From Calendula officinalis (taxonomy: Eukaryota; Streptophyta; Magnoliopsida; Asterales; Asteraceae), in NCBI GenBank assembly GCA_963853835.1, contig OY970822.1, positions 10,169,501 to 10,233,500 of the forward strand: a stretch of DNA of 64,000 bases, given 5' to 3'. The position numbers and the translations under genes are program-made. Shown piece by piece: positions 47,574 to 60,229 of this stretch. The notes under the pieces are model-generated. The model did no database searches and was not told where the DNA came from. It saw nothing but the letters and a program-made list of their open reading frames with translations. Positions within the stretch are counted from its first letter, which is position 1, and each line of letters opens with the position of its first letter.

Positions 47574-48114
47574 AATCTTAAATTTCTGTTTTCGGTAACA
47601 ACAATTTCACTATCTTTCTAATTTTGGAAAGTTGGTGTGGTTCTCATATGTATGTGTGTCAGTGTATATATATATATATGCATAATATTCAAATTATATC
47701 AGTACTACTTTCATTATTGTCGTAATATATAGAATAAGAAGTTCAAAAGATGGCGACTTAGGTTGTGAATTAGTCATTGATGACGTCAATTTCAATCCAT
47801 CTAATTTATTAAGAGACTTTGGTGTTGTCTTCTTAATTTCGTCTATTTTCATTGTTGTCTTCTTGACATTGTTGAATGCTTTATTAATTTCGTATATCTA
47901 AATTTAACATACCAAATTGATTAATTTTGAGGTCCTGCAGTTTCCTTTGGAATATCTTGATTTTACTGATAATGAAACATTTAAGAAAGTAAAAGACTCT
48001 TGACTTAAACTACATACTATTATCTTAAAGGAGGAGAGAACATGTAAACTGGTTTTTCCTTTCTAAAGACAGAAAGTATAAATATGTCTATTCTTACTAT
48101 AGATTTGTATATTA
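47574..48114 (-). promoter_or_regulatory. Upstream region of the CAD-like gene
   Basis: A TATATATATATG stretch at about 47668-47680 lies roughly 100 bases before the ATG on the minus strand and may be its TATA region. Nothing else was recognised. Confidence 0.35.
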
Positions 48115-48347
48115 CTCCCCCGTCCCACACAAAAAAGTTCTCATTTCTCTTGCGCACAAGCTTTTTAGTAGATAGTTAGTGGTGGGGTCTTAGTAATACT
48201 TTTGATTAAAATATAATTTTAGATTGGTGAAATCATTGGTAATAATATTATTGTATTAAGTGGACCCTCACATTTGAGAAATGATAACTATTTTGTGGGA
48301 CAAAATTTAAAGGAGAAAATGAGATTTTTTTTGTGCAATGGAGGGGG
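48115..48347. mobile_element. Stowaway-like MITE
   Basis: A 233-base element with ends CTCCCCCGTCCCACACAAAA and, reversed, CCCCCTCCATTGCACAAAA, and TA on both sides (48113-48114 and 48348-48349). These are hallmarks of Stowaway (Tc1/mariner-derived) MITEs. Confidence 0.75.
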
Positions 48348-48349
48348 TA

Positions 48350-49157
48350 TTCTTTAGTTTTAGAGATTGTGGAAATTTCCCCTTTAGAGACGCATTGTAT
48401 TGATATCATAGTTACATATATTTACACAATAATAGTTAAGGTCAAATTTCGCTTTGAAAATTTTGATGTGAGAAATCGAATTTGATAATTCAGTGGACGA
48501 GAAGATAATAGGCTATTTGATTAATGTGTCGGCTAACAATAATACTTGTATTTTAGATGAACTTTCATGGATTAAACAATTGTAGCAGCCGCGACGGCGC
48601 TAACCATCGTTGACCGCATTTGCATTTAACAAAGAGAAATATAAAATAGCTTTTGTGTTGTTTTTCGGTAACTATACGATGGATTAAATATTGGGAGGTG
48701 GTCACTAGACTTTTTGGAATAACTTATTATCGCCATCTACGAAGGAGTTTGCATGGAAGCGATTTTATTTTGCAGTTAAAATTTTGGAGGTGAAACATTT
48801 ATCTGTTCTATTTTTTTATTTATTTTTTGGTTCTCTCTTTGGCGATGTAAGATAAAAGAATTAAAGAGTTGTAGATAAACTACAACTTTTATATAGAATG
48901 AATATGATCTAAACATGTTATAATTAGATAATTGATTTGCAAAAGCAATCCAAACACTTTTGTTTAGTTTTTGCCGCCAGATTTTAAAAAATACATTTTT
49001 ACAAGAAGAAGAATTCATTTTTAGGTCAATTTTGATTATATATATATATTTTAAAGAATATTTTGTAGTTTTACATATGTTATTGTACCTATTAAGGTAT
49101 AAAAATTGTGTTGTTCGGATTAAAACTCTCCTGTCATGGGTGCGATGTGAGAGAAAC
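48350..49157. other. Intergenic, no gene seen
   Basis: AT-rich spacer. Short frames here lack any recognisable feature. Confidence 0.5.
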
Positions 49158-49466
49158 AGGGGTGAGCATTTAGACCGAAAAATGTCAAACTAAAGACCGA
49201 CCGAAACCAAACCAACACCAATTATGATTTTCGGTTTGACATTTGTTTTTGTAATTTCATGATTTTTAGTATCAGTTTGATCCTTGGATAGAGGTGAGCA
49301 TTTGGGCATAGAAATTGAACGGAATCAAAGACCGACCGAAATCAAACCGAACAAACACCGATTGTGATTTTCAGTTTAGTTTTCGGTTATGAAATTTTAT
49401 CATTGTCGGTTTTGGTCTCATCGGTATTGGTGCAGTTTAGTTCGGGTTTTAGACCGTACTCACCCT
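49158..49466. repeat. Two adjacent copies of a GGTGAGCATTT repeat
   Basis: GGGGTGAGCATTTAGACCG (49160) and GAGGTGAGCATTTGGGC (49291) each begin a unit containing AAAGACCGACCGAAA and GATTTTC(A/G)GTTT. The second unit ends CGTACTCACCCT, an inverted match to its start, as in hAT-type MITEs. No clear target duplication was found. Confidence 0.5.
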
Positions 49467-49794
49467 AAAGATAACTTAGATATAGGTTAGAGTATTTTGG
49501 TCATTTCAATTGAATGACTATAACTGTGACAAATTATCAAAATAAAGACGAGTATAATGAAATATAGTTTACGGACAAATTTCAATACTATTTAGCATAA
49601 GACATAGACCTTTTTGTAGTATGCTAAGAAAAAAATGAGGACATGATGTTGCAATAAGAACACATCATATGGCGGATATGTAGCAACGTACATGGGACTT
49701 GTGGCCATAAAGATTATTGACAAAGAAACACCAAAATGTGGCAAATGCTACTGAGACTGTAACCTTGATCTCTTCTACTTCTCATCCATCAACA

Positions 49795-50295
49795 ATGGTT
49801 GCTCTTCGTCTCCCAATATCCTTCACCATCACATCTTCTAATTCTCCCATAAAACTCCGAGTCAACTTAGTACAACCCTTCGGTCGCAAATCCTTAATTC
49901 TTTCTCCCAAATTCCTCTCAAAACCCTTACCTACTCGCATTTTCCCAATAAATTGCCATTCGAAAACCGCCGACCATCATCACGATGATCATAACCGTGA
50001 TCACGATCACGATCACAATCATCATCACCACCATGGATGTCACCATCATCACGGGGGTGGATCTAAGCTTACTAAATCACAGCAAACGTTTGTTAACTTC
50101 GCAAAAGAAATAAGGTGGATTGAGGTAGCTGATTTCTTGAGGGAACATTTGGAGCTCTGTTGTTTTTCCACAATGTTACTGCTAACTGCTGTTGTGTGCC
50201 CTTATGTGGTTCCGAAAGCTTCTTCTAAGCCTATTCAACAAGTTCTAGCTCTTGTAGCTTTCCCTCTTATTGGGGTAATTAGCTTTCATTTTTAG
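49795..50295 (+). pseudogene. Duplicate of HMA1 exon 1
   Basis: This copies exon 1 of the HMA1 gene 2.7 kb downstream, including some 5' flank (from about 49660). The frame is uninterrupted: a transit-peptide-like N terminus, a His/Asp-rich metal-binding stretch, and the first membrane segment up to the position of the exon 1 splice donor (50274/50275, G/GTAATT). It then runs six codons into former intron and stops, giving 166 residues. No other HMA1 exon follows before 51683. It is most simply a truncated duplicate, but the intact frame leaves open a short His-rich plastid protein or chimeric transcripts with the downstream gene. Confidence 0.8.
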
Positions 50296-50385
50296 TTTTC
50301 ACGAATGCTTATGAATTAAAATTAAATTACTCGTATTAATTAACCACTAACAGTAGTTAACTAACTTGGTAACAAAGTAAACTAA

Positions 50386-50475
50386 GGGAGTAATATTGAC
50401 ACCACATAAATTAATTCATATACCACACTAACAGTGGTATAGGAAGTAGTTTTTGTGGTGTGAATATCAATCCCC
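50386..50475. mobile_element. Tiny MITE-like foldback
   Basis: About 90 bases with imperfect inverted ends: GGGAGTAATATTGACACCACA and, reversed, GGGGATTGATATTCACACCAC. Both strands would fold back. The family was not determined. Confidence 0.45.
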
Positions 50476-51682
50476 GAAACTTATTTTCTCTTTGATAGTT
50501 TTAAATGTGAATGGCTAATTTAGATGGTGTATGGACCATCACTCATGCATTAATAAAGGCATGCGCGCTGCTTCTGGTTTTTTAAACATGAACTTTTTAC
50601 ATTCAATAGTTTTTTTTTTATTAATCTATTTAATATATTTTTGTTCAAAACGTGTAAGAAAAGTAGTAACAATACTTGTACTAGTTTAGGTGGTTTGAAT
50701 GTAAAACCGTAATGCATGTGTTAAATTACTTATTTGCAAGTTTATACAAAAGTATATGGATTTTATTTTTCAGTACATATTCGAAACATGAGTAACTTTC
50801 TCATTAGTCAACATCATGACTAATTGAACTCAATAAACCAGGATTAACCTTCACAAAAAAAGATATATTGGTGGGTCAACCCAACGAAAAAATCCACAAT
50901 CCGATCCCTGTAAAATTGAAGATCCAAAGACGAAATTAGCCTAAACCAAAAAAGTTGTCTTACTTAAATACTTACCATTTAGCATAGAAACAGAACCCCC
51001 TAAGCCGTTTTTGCATAGTAATAAAACCGATGCCCTGAATTTATCAATAATCCATGATGTTCACTAATTGCAGGCAAGTCATATGAACATATAACCATTT
51101 TAGGAGGAGTGGATAAGATAATAATTACTTTGATATGATAAGCACACGATTACGGTTTGCATGTTAACAAAAGTTTGAGTCATTTGATAGAAGAAACAAC
51201 AAATGTTATTAAGTTCTATAATTGAAAAGTGATATTTGTTCCTACTATTTGTTCCTACTAATCTTTCTACTCACTAGACTATGACAATTGTCAAAAGACT
51301 CAAAATTAAAGGATGACATAAGAAAAGATGATTGGTAAATTATACATGCCAAGTTTAGAATTAAGTAGATTTATATGTAAGAGAAAAAATATAGTTTTAT
51401 TTTCTAATTAGAGTTTTGATAATGACGGGCTGTCAATAAGAACAGATAACATTGAGCCGTCTTGATTCTGAGTGGAGGAGGAATTTAAATGTTAATAAAA
51501 AGAAGAAACATAATTTGATAGTGGATTTAGAAGGAGGTAAATATGAAAATAATCTTCTCAATTTCTGTTCACAGTAATTATCAAAATCCTTCTAATTATA
51601 CAAAGGTAGGAATATGGGTGGAAAGAAATTACAATAGTACAAAATATGACATCATGTGGCGGATATGTTGCAACATTGGGCG
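50476..51682. other. Spacer between the exon 1 duplicate and HMA1
   Basis: No HMA1 exons 2-12 are found here, so the upstream copy is truncated. From about 51640 the sequence resembles the flank before the duplicate (CATCATGTGGCGGATATGT), marking the duplication unit. Confidence 0.6.
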
Positions 51683-52346
51683 TAGGGATGGCAACTCTAA
51701 TCCGCCCCAATGATCATCCATCCGATCCGCTCCACCGGTGGTGGATATGGATTAAGTTAAATGGGTGAATATTGAATGTGGAGCGGATGTGGATGTTTAT
51801 TGGAGCGGATACGGATGATAATTTTCAATCCATGGATGAATCCATTTAACCCGAAATTAATCTTTTTTATATTACAATTTTACATGATTAATGATATATG
51901 TCTACACATTTTTTATTCAATCAAATTTATATATAACATAACATTGAATATATCTAAATTTGTAAACATTACAAACCGTTAAGTTATGTTTTCATTTGTA
52001 TCTATCAATAAATGGTATTAGTTACAAACTATGTTCTATGCCTTGATGCGTCGAATGTAGGTTCGTAATTATGTTTTCGTTTGTATATTCTTTTGAAAGA
52101 AACTATATACATATTCAACAAAAATTGAAAATTTATCTATGAAACTATCATACTTTCTTTAGAAAACAATTTTTTTTCGATATCCAACGGATGCCCATTT
52201 ACCCGCTATAATCCGATGGATATGGATATGGATGGATGAATTGATTTTAAATGGATATGGATGTGGATATGGACGATGTAAATCTATATGGATATGGATG
52301 TGGACATCGCATCACCCGATCCACATCCGCTCCATTGCCATCCCTA
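51683..52346. mobile_element. Non-autonomous hAT element in the HMA1 upstream region
   Basis: The ends TAGGGATGGCAA and TTGCCATCCCTA are perfect inverted repeats. The 8-base duplication ATTGGGCG flanks it (51675-51682 and 52347-52354). The interior is rich in GGATATGGATG units near both ends. It sits about 95 bases before the HMA1 start codon, so it may split the promoter or 5' leader. The exon 1 duplicate lacks it. Confidence 0.88.
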
Positions 52347-52441
52347 ATTGGGCGTGTGTGGTGGTCAAAGAAATTGCAAAAGCATGGAGAGTGCTGTTCT
52401 TCTGCTACCAACACCGTAAAGAAACTTGATTTCTGTCGTCA

Positions 52442-55400
52442 ATGATCTCTTGTAATTCTCCCCAATCAACAATGGTTGCTCTTCGTTCCCCATACTCCTT
52501 CACTATCAGATCTTCTAATTCTCCCAGAAAATTCCGAGTCAACTCACTCCAACCCTTCTACCGCAAATCCCTAATTTTTTCTCCCAATTTCCACTCAAAA
52601 CCCTTACCTACTCGCATTTTCCCAGTAAATTGCCATGCGAAAACCACTGACCATCATCACGATCACCATCATATTCATAATCATAAACATGATCATGGCC
52701 ACAATCACCATCACGGACATCACCATCATAACGGGGGTGAAATCGAGCTTACCAAATCACAGCAAGCGTTTGCTGATTTCGCAAAGGCAATCAAATGGAC
52801 TGACGTAGCTGATTTCTTGAGAGAACATTTGGAGCTCTGTTGTTTTTCAGCTACGTTGTTCTTAGCTGCAGCTGTGTGCCCTTACGCCGTTCCGAAAGCT
52901 TCTGCGAAACCTATTCAACAAGTTATAGCTCTTGTTGCTTTCCCTCTTGTTGGGGTAATCATTTCATTCTGCTTCAATTATTTATATATATAGTTTGAAG
53001 GAATTCTTGTTAATTAGAATGATTAATTGTGATAATTTAGGGAGTTTGTGACCCTCCACCACCATCTGAAGGAACTTTAAATTAGAGTTGAATTCAATGA
53101 TTACTTTCTGTGTTTTTCATACATTTTAAATTGGCATAATACTTGGAAGTTTTTTTTTATCTGAAATGAACACATGTCTAATTTTAATCTTCAATCTACA
53201 AATTTTTTATAGATTTTTTTTCTGTATTTAATGTCAGGTATCGGCATCATATGATGCAATGTTAGATATAGCTGGTGGAAATGTTAATATTCATGTATTA
53301 ATGGCTCTAGCAGCATTCGCATCAGCATTTATGGGGAACACATTAGAAGGAGGCTTGCTTCTTGCAATGTTCAATTTAGCTCATATTGGTAATTACTTCA
53401 CATATGTTTTTTTTTTCTTCATATTCTTTTCTATTTGGCTAATGCGTAGAAACTAACTTCAGCTGAAGAATATTTCACCAGCCAATCAAAGGTTGATGTC
53501 AAGGAATTGAAAGAAAATTATCCCGAATTTGCCCTTGTGCTTGATGTTAATAACCAAAAGTTGCTAAATTTCTCTGATTTGAAATACCATGAAGTCCCCG
53601 TTAATGAGTTAGAAGTTGGGTCATTTATTTTGGTCAAAGCTGGAGAGGTATGAACAGATACTGCAGTTGACTTCTGATTGTCAAAATTTGAAATACTTTT
53701 TATTGTTATTTTGGTCAGTCTGTACCTGTAGATTGTGAAGTTTTAAGAGGTAGGTCAACAATCACTATTGAACATTTGACTGGTGAAGTCAAACCAGTAG
53801 AAAGAGATGTTGGTGACAGCATTCCAGGTGGTGCAAGGAATATAGATGGTATGATGATCCTCAAGGTATGCTAGTATATATTATATATATACATATATGT
53901 GTCTGTATGTATATACGCGATCATCAATTCCAAATGCTATTTCACAGGCAAAGAAAACATGGAAAGAATCTATGTTAAACAAAATAGTGGAACTAACAGA
54001 AGAAGCCCAATTAAGAAAACCAAAACTTCAGAGGTGGTTAGATCAGTTTGGTGAAAATTACAGCAAATTAGTCATTGTTTTATCAGCTGCTGTTGCCCTA
54101 ATTGGGCCCGTTCTTTTCAAGTGGCCATTTTTCAGTACTCCTGGTAATATAAATATATAATATCCTTTTTATATGCATAGAAATAGAATAGAATAGAATA
54201 CAGTATTTTATATGTATTAATTAATTAATTTTGAAGTTATATAGCTTGCAGGGGTTCAATTTACAGAGCATTAGGGTTAATGGTTGCAGCATCACCATGT
54301 GCTTTAGCTGTTGCTCCTTTAGCTTATGCAACTGCAATAAGCGCTTGTGCAAAAAAGGTTTATTTTTTTATTTATTTATGAATTCTTTTTATTATACAGT
54401 ACGATGTTTATTTAAAATAAATAAATAAATAATTTGTAGGGAATATTGGTGAAAGGAGGACATGTTTTTGACTCATTAGCATCATGCAAGACGGTTGCAT
54501 TTGATAAAACGGGTACATTAACAACTGGATCATTTACATGTAAAGCAATTGAACCGATTCATGGTCATGAATCTACAACTTCTTGTTGTGTTCCATCTTG
54601 TGAAAAACAAGCCCTAGCTGTTGCTGCTGCAATGGAAAAAGGAACCACTCACCCAATCGGAAGGTATTATTTATTTATTTTAATTATTTTTTATTAGATA
54701 GATACATAAATTAAACATTATATGTAATTGTAGAGCGGTCATAAGTCATAGTCAAGAAAAAGAGCTACCTGCTGTTTATGTTGAAAGTTTTGAGAATCTT
54801 CCTGGTAGAGGTCTTTTTGCCACATTATCGAGCATTGAGGTAGTTAAATTAAATGCCTTTTATTATTTAATATATAATTATTTCGTGTTTCTAATTTTTG
54901 TTATAATTATAGGCAGGTTTTGGAGAGTTAAAGGCATCGCTTGGTTCGGTTGAATATATTACATCACAATTTAATTCAAAAGATGAATCAGAAAAGATTA
55001 ATGAAGCAGTTATTAGGTCTTCTTATGGAACTGATTTGGTTCGTGCTGCTTTATCTGTGAATAACAAAAAAGTAACTCTATTTCACTTTGAGGATAAAGC
55101 TCGAATTGGTACAAAAGAGGTTATTTTGGAATTAAAAGAAGAAGGAAAACTTGATGTAATGATGTTAACTGGTGATCATGAGCATAGTGCACGTAGGGTT
55201 GCAAATGCAGTTGGAATTGATGAAATTCATTGCAGCTTAAAACCCGAAGATAAACTCAATCATGTCACCAGCATTCCTAGAGATACAGGTATCATACATC
55301 TCATAATTTAATTTAATTTAATTTAATCGTCATTTTAATTGATTGATGATGTCATAATTAATTACAGGAAGAGGTTTAGTGATGGTTGGTGACGGAATAA

Positions 55401-55953
55401 ACGATGCACCAGCACTTGCAGCTGCAACAATTGGCGTTGTGTTAGCACAACGTGCAAGTGCTACTGCAATTGCTGTTGCCGATATTTTATTACTTCAGGA
55501 TAATATTTCTGCTGTTCCTTTTTCCATTAAAAAATCCCGCCAAACCACATCACTGGTATTATAACTTTGACTTTTACTTTGACTTCCGTTTGTTGACTTA
55601 CTTATTTTTTGTTTTTTAGGTTAAACTGAATGTGGCGCTTGCGTTATCTAGTATTATGCTTGCATCTCTTACCTCAGTTATGGGATTTCTTCCTTTGTGG
55701 CTTACGGTACGAATGTCACAAATTAAATCCTTCTTTTCAACTTTTGATTATGAAAAAATATAATAAATTGTGCATTTTTCAGGTTCTTCTACACGAAGGT
55801 GGGACCCTCCTTGTTTGTTTGAATTCTATTCGTGCACTTAAAGAACCTTCATGGTCATGGAGGGCAGATATTTTACAAATATTTTATAAACTCAACTCTT
55901 TTCTCGCCTTTTTTACTAAAAACACCCCCAAAATCCAGACTGCACCCTCCTAA
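52442..55953 (+). CDS. HMA1: HMA1, plastid envelope P1B-type heavy-metal ATPase
   Basis: Twelve exons: 52442-52954, 53238-53388, 53463-53647, 53719-53865, 53948-54143, 54245-54357, 54440-54663, 54734-54839, 54913-55288, 55368-55555, 55620-55706, 55783-55953. All phases join to 818 residues, against 819 in Arabidopsis. The order is a chloroplast transit peptide, a His-rich metal-binding stretch (about 71-97), membrane helices, the actuator TGE (304-306), SPC in the transport helix (414-416), the phosphorylated Asp in DKTGT (457) and GDGINDAP (678-685). HMA1 moves Cu/Zn/Ca across the chloroplast envelope. A second in-frame ATG at 52472 aligns with the only ATG of the upstream duplicate and could be the real start. 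AATAAA lies near 56038. Confidence 0.96.
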
Positions 55954-58163
55954 GGTTCAGGTTTAGCTACACTTTATTTAGGGTAGATTTTTTTTTCCAT
56001 GTAGAGATAATTTTCTTATTCATCAACTATTTAAAAAAATAAAGTTGAAATCATTGGTGCATGTATATCTGATTGTCATTATATAGTCAATGAAAACAAA
56101 ACAGTTTATTTTGATAAGCCGGAATCACAAGAAGGTTGATAACCACCGATATATAGATTTTCGATTCAAGTTATAACATTTTATTTTTTGACTTTTTTCC
56201 TATTATTATCGTTATGAATAAATTGACTATATAAATGTTGGTGCTATATATTATACTATGAGTTTTGACACAAACTACCACAGAGGTCCATTTAAAGTTG
56301 AAAAACACTGTTGGTGATCCCCAAAATATGGGTAGGTGCAGAAAGTGAGCAACGCAATTATTAGTTAGTTATACTATAATTATTGTACATGATGCTGTGA
56401 AACATGTACATTTTGACTAGAAGGAAAAGAGATCCCGTGTGAGTTTTGAACTGCAATCAGATCAGATCATATCATAAGCTTTTAATATCTTATTTCGTGT
56501 TACCTTCAACTGCCAAATTGATGAAACTAACACTATTTTTTCCATTTTATCTTTTCATTTTGTCATCTTTCGTCCTCCTAGTTTATGAAATTGCAAGTGT
56601 TCCAAAACTTCCTTGAATTGAACTTAAGTTTGTTTTCAGCTAACTTTAAGATTGCGGGTCATATTGTGTATCGCTTAGCTGGTATATTATATAAATATTA
56701 TATTTCCTTTTTTAATATAATTAGTGAACATAAACGTAAAACCATGAAAGGGACATTAAAAAATCGATTGACATGCCGTTTGATGTTAGTATTTGTATAG
56801 TTTAAGATGTAATGATTGGGGTACGTGGATAAGAATGTATTGAGATCTAAATCTGCACATTGACGAATGAAAGCGACAAAAATTAATGGATCTTTTTCAT
56901 TAAAAAAGTTGTACCTTCACGAAAACACAAGTTGCGCGATAAACGTCCTTTTCAAATTATTATTGCTCCAACATTTTTATAATATATAAACACATTTAGA
57001 ACAAGCATTAAATATAACCAACTTATACTTCTATTCCAATGTGTAAATCACAAATATATTGTACAATTAAGCAACGTTAGTATATAATGTACAACTCGAT
57101 AAGTATATAATATATATGCATAAATAAAACACATATATAGCTTTTAATATGAACAATGTTGTGTCTCAAAAAGTATGTATAATCGACATCGTATAATAAA
57201 TAGTGCGAGGCCAAGTAAATTTAAAATTCGATTAAGTTATTAGGCCGCGCTCATGTTTATTATGATAAAAATACTCGATTCGTTATTATAATTTTAACAA
57301 TGGCTAGATATGGATTTTGGTATGTATTTCTTTGGTGTACAAGTAAGTAGTCACATTCATTGATATTCTTGATAAAATATTAGAAATAGAAAATGTAAAA
57401 TTTATTGGGAAGAATCTAACCAAAGTCTTGAGATTTATTGAAATACTATTTTATGAAGCATTTTAGATAAACATCATGTGTGCATTAGTTGGATTAACGT
57501 GACAAATATCACCTCTTTAAGCAAAGGAAAATAAAGGACACCACATCTTTGACCTTTAAATAAAATCTATGTTAGGTGTCAAAAAGCGTGTAACATTATA
57601 TTCATGTCTAGCTGTACTTTAATCAATTATTATTATTTCCTCGATCCAAATTCTGTTACAACTTCCTTCAAACCTAAAAACCAAAAACCACCAACTGTCT
57701 TTTATTATTGATATCTACTATTCGAGTTTTCCACTAATTTGAGTAATTTCAACTAATTTTTAACTTTAAAAACAAAAAAATATCATCAAATTTATCAAAT
57801 TACAAAAATAAACTAAAACAAAAGACGCTTTATTTTTGGATTATGATCATGGATTCATGGTACTCTTTGTTCTTGAGAACTCACTTAATATAGATAAAAT
57901 ATTCAGATATTTTAACTTCTTTTTATTCTCAACTAAAGATTTTTGTGATTCAATCTAATCCGTTCACTGTACAAATTTATTTATTTAATTTCTTTTTGTT
58001 GGGCAGATTCTTTTTTCTTTTTCAACTCGATGATTTTTGAAGTTTCGTCGTCACCGACTCACCGCCGATTAACATTCTCCGCGATGACTTAATTTATCAG
58101 ATCATTAATCATCTTGTGTTGATCATCCAGCCATTAACAAATTTAATTCACCAAAAATAAATA
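55954..58163. other. Intergenic between HMA1 and MYB
   Basis: Convergent 3' regions of HMA1 (+) and MYB (-) with AT-rich spacer. No exon chain, RNA gene or long repeat was recognised. Confidence 0.5.
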
Positions 58164-59054
58164 CTAATCGATCTTATTAAACCCAACCCTATTTGCGGCC
58201 GCCGCGCCGGCCCTAAACCCATTGCCACCGTCGTGTGTCGACGGTTGCCGCTCTACGCCAGTAATGTAATTCCTAACCTCCATCCTAATCATCTCTTGCA
58301 TCACTGACAAAAACTCAGAATTAAATGACGGAAGCGGTTTCTCCGATGGTTCAACTGCCGCCGGCGTCGGATTGGATACCTGAAGCTGTTGCATCGCAGA
58401 CGAAATCGCAATCGGCACCTGTTGCACCGGCACCGCTGGTTTCGGGACCGGCGGAGGATGTGCAACAGTCGGCGTTTCAACAGATTCTGTTCCGGGTAGC
58501 GATAGGCACAGAGACGTCATGGGATCGTCGAAAACGGCGGCAGTTCTCGCCACCGGTCGGTACACGTGCAAAGAAGGATTCCCTGGCACGCTTGAATCGC
58601 TGACGTCAGATCCTGATGGACTACTTGGGTTTAAATAAAAACCAGAAACCGGTACACCCGACCCGGCACTAACGGATCTTTTTAGCGACGGTTGTTGGAT
58701 CGAAAACTCGTTAAATTCTTCATTGGTCATGGAAGAACACTTTCGTTTCAAGGTAGAGTTCCAGTGGTTTTTGATGGCGTTATCAGTCCGACCCGACAAC
58801 AATCGGGCAATCGTGGCCCATTTGTTTCCAAACCGGGCATGGGCCCGGAGAATGGTCTCATCTTCTTCCGGCGTAAAGGCCCGGTGCTCCACCTGCGGCG
58901 ATAGCTGGTTGCACCACCGCAACCGGCAAGATTTACCGGATCTACCGGGGATCGTTTTGCTTACGAGAGACCAATTTCTGGGGCCATGTTTCTCAACAAG
59001 TTGTTGGAGCATCTCGTCTTCTTCGGGGCTCCATGGACCTTTAATTCGATCCAT
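58164..59054 (-). CDS. R2R3-MYB transcription factor, subgroup 22 (MYB44/70/73/77 type)
   Basis: A single-exon gene for 296 residues. R2 (about 3-54) has Trp at 8, 28 and 47. R3 (about 56-105) has Phe60, Trp79 and Trp98, the usual pattern. The subgroup-22 signature follows (PSGSDVSDSS near 146-155), then the VYRPV-type motif and an LxLxL repression motif (LCLSL, 182-186). The rest is Pro/Val-rich with a conserved MQEMIRMEVRNY helix near the C terminus. The family acts in the nucleus in auxin, abscisic acid, stress and wounding responses, often as rapidly induced regulators; lack of introns is typical. GC content is much higher than in the surroundings. No defects were seen. Confidence 0.95.
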   Translation of the reverse strand: MDRIKGPWSPEEDEMLQQLVEKHGPRNWSLVSKTIPGRSGKSCRLRWCNQLSPQVEHRAFTPEEDETILRAHARFGNKWATIARLLSGRTDNAIKNHWNSTLKRKCSSMTNEEFNEFSIQQPSLKRSVSAGSGVPVSGFYLNPSSPSGSDVSDSSVPGNPSLHVYRPVARTAAVFDDPMTSLCLSLPGTESVETPTVAHPPPVPKPAVPVQQVPIAISSAMQQLQVSNPTPAAVEPSEKPLPSFNSEFLSVMQEMIRMEVRNYITGVERQPSTHDGGNGFRAGAAAANRVGFNKID

Positions 59055-60229
59055 GTTTGCTATGGTGGGGTTTCGTTTTGTTTTGTGAGAAGTTGAAGAA
59101 TATGGTAGAAATGCCGGTCTTCATATACGGTTGAGACTGTGAGGAAATGGGAAGGGTACAGGCTGTGACTCTAGCAAGAGGTTGTGTTTGGGATCCAGCT
59201 GGATAACGAACACGCGTCACAATATTACTTTGAGCCCGTTTACACATATACTACTTTCATTTTCCTAATTTCTTAAAAATCTCAAAGAATCATATTCTAA
59301 TTTCAAACAAATTAAATTTCATAACTTATTTACAAATAATGAATGCTGATTTTTGCGATTTACGGTTGAAAGTGTAGTAGTGTACATACAAAAAACCACT
59401 ACAGAAAAATAGAAAATGAATACTACTGAATAGTTGATGGACCATACTGTAAATTGGATAATAACTGAATCTTTTACCAAGAAGATAAACAAGAAACTAA
59501 ATATAATTAAACTAGTTTCATAACCCGCCCGATGGACGGGCTAACTGTAAGAAATATAATATATAATGATGAAAAAAACGTAAGAAATTATATGGTCAAC
59601 TATTATTAAAATGATAATTAAAGATTTTGTTGTACATGAATAACCGGTAAATGTAAATCAAAAAAGAAAACGAAATTTTATTGTATAAGACGTTTGTTGT
59701 TGAGTTTGTATAGTTACTATCTTGGTCGCAACAAATAATTTTCAAGCATTTTTTCTCTTTACTCTTGATACATCAACATATAGCTGGTCATGTGAGAATA
59801 CTGATATTTTGACAAACAAATCAACCCGTGACAATGTTCGCCCATGGTTTTTTTAATAATCATTGAAAACGTACTTAAATAGGAAATTTATCTTCGGCTC
59901 AATTTGAAAGACATAGTTTTGTCTTATGGACTAATTATCATACGTGGGATAACATAAATTGTACAAACTTTGTCACGATCTTACCTTCAATTATATTAGC
60001 CTAGTTCTATTGCATAAATCTACTTTCTGATCAATGTTTTGCATACACATTACATGAGCATCTATCTTTAACTTCAATATATGATGCGTGACACCTGACA
60101 TTTTTATAGTATACAAGAATTATGTGGTGTAAAGATCGAGGCTAAACATAGTATCATCAACAATTTCATGTGTGAGTGTTGATAATAATATGTTTAGACT
60201 ATAATATTTTTGGATCATAATATTTTTAA
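59055..60229 (-). promoter_or_regulatory. MYB upstream region and AT-rich spacer
   Basis: The first 200 bases upstream of the ATG are the likely promoter and leader. A short GC-rich near-palindrome CCCGCCCGATGGACGGGC lies at about 59526-59541, resembling ends of dispersed repeats. No gene was seen. Confidence 0.4.

Noticed and set aside
49717..49794. Upstream extension of the HMA1 exon 1 duplicate
   Set aside because: The extension begins at a TTG, not an ATG; the first ATG is at 49795 and matches an internal ATG of HMA1.
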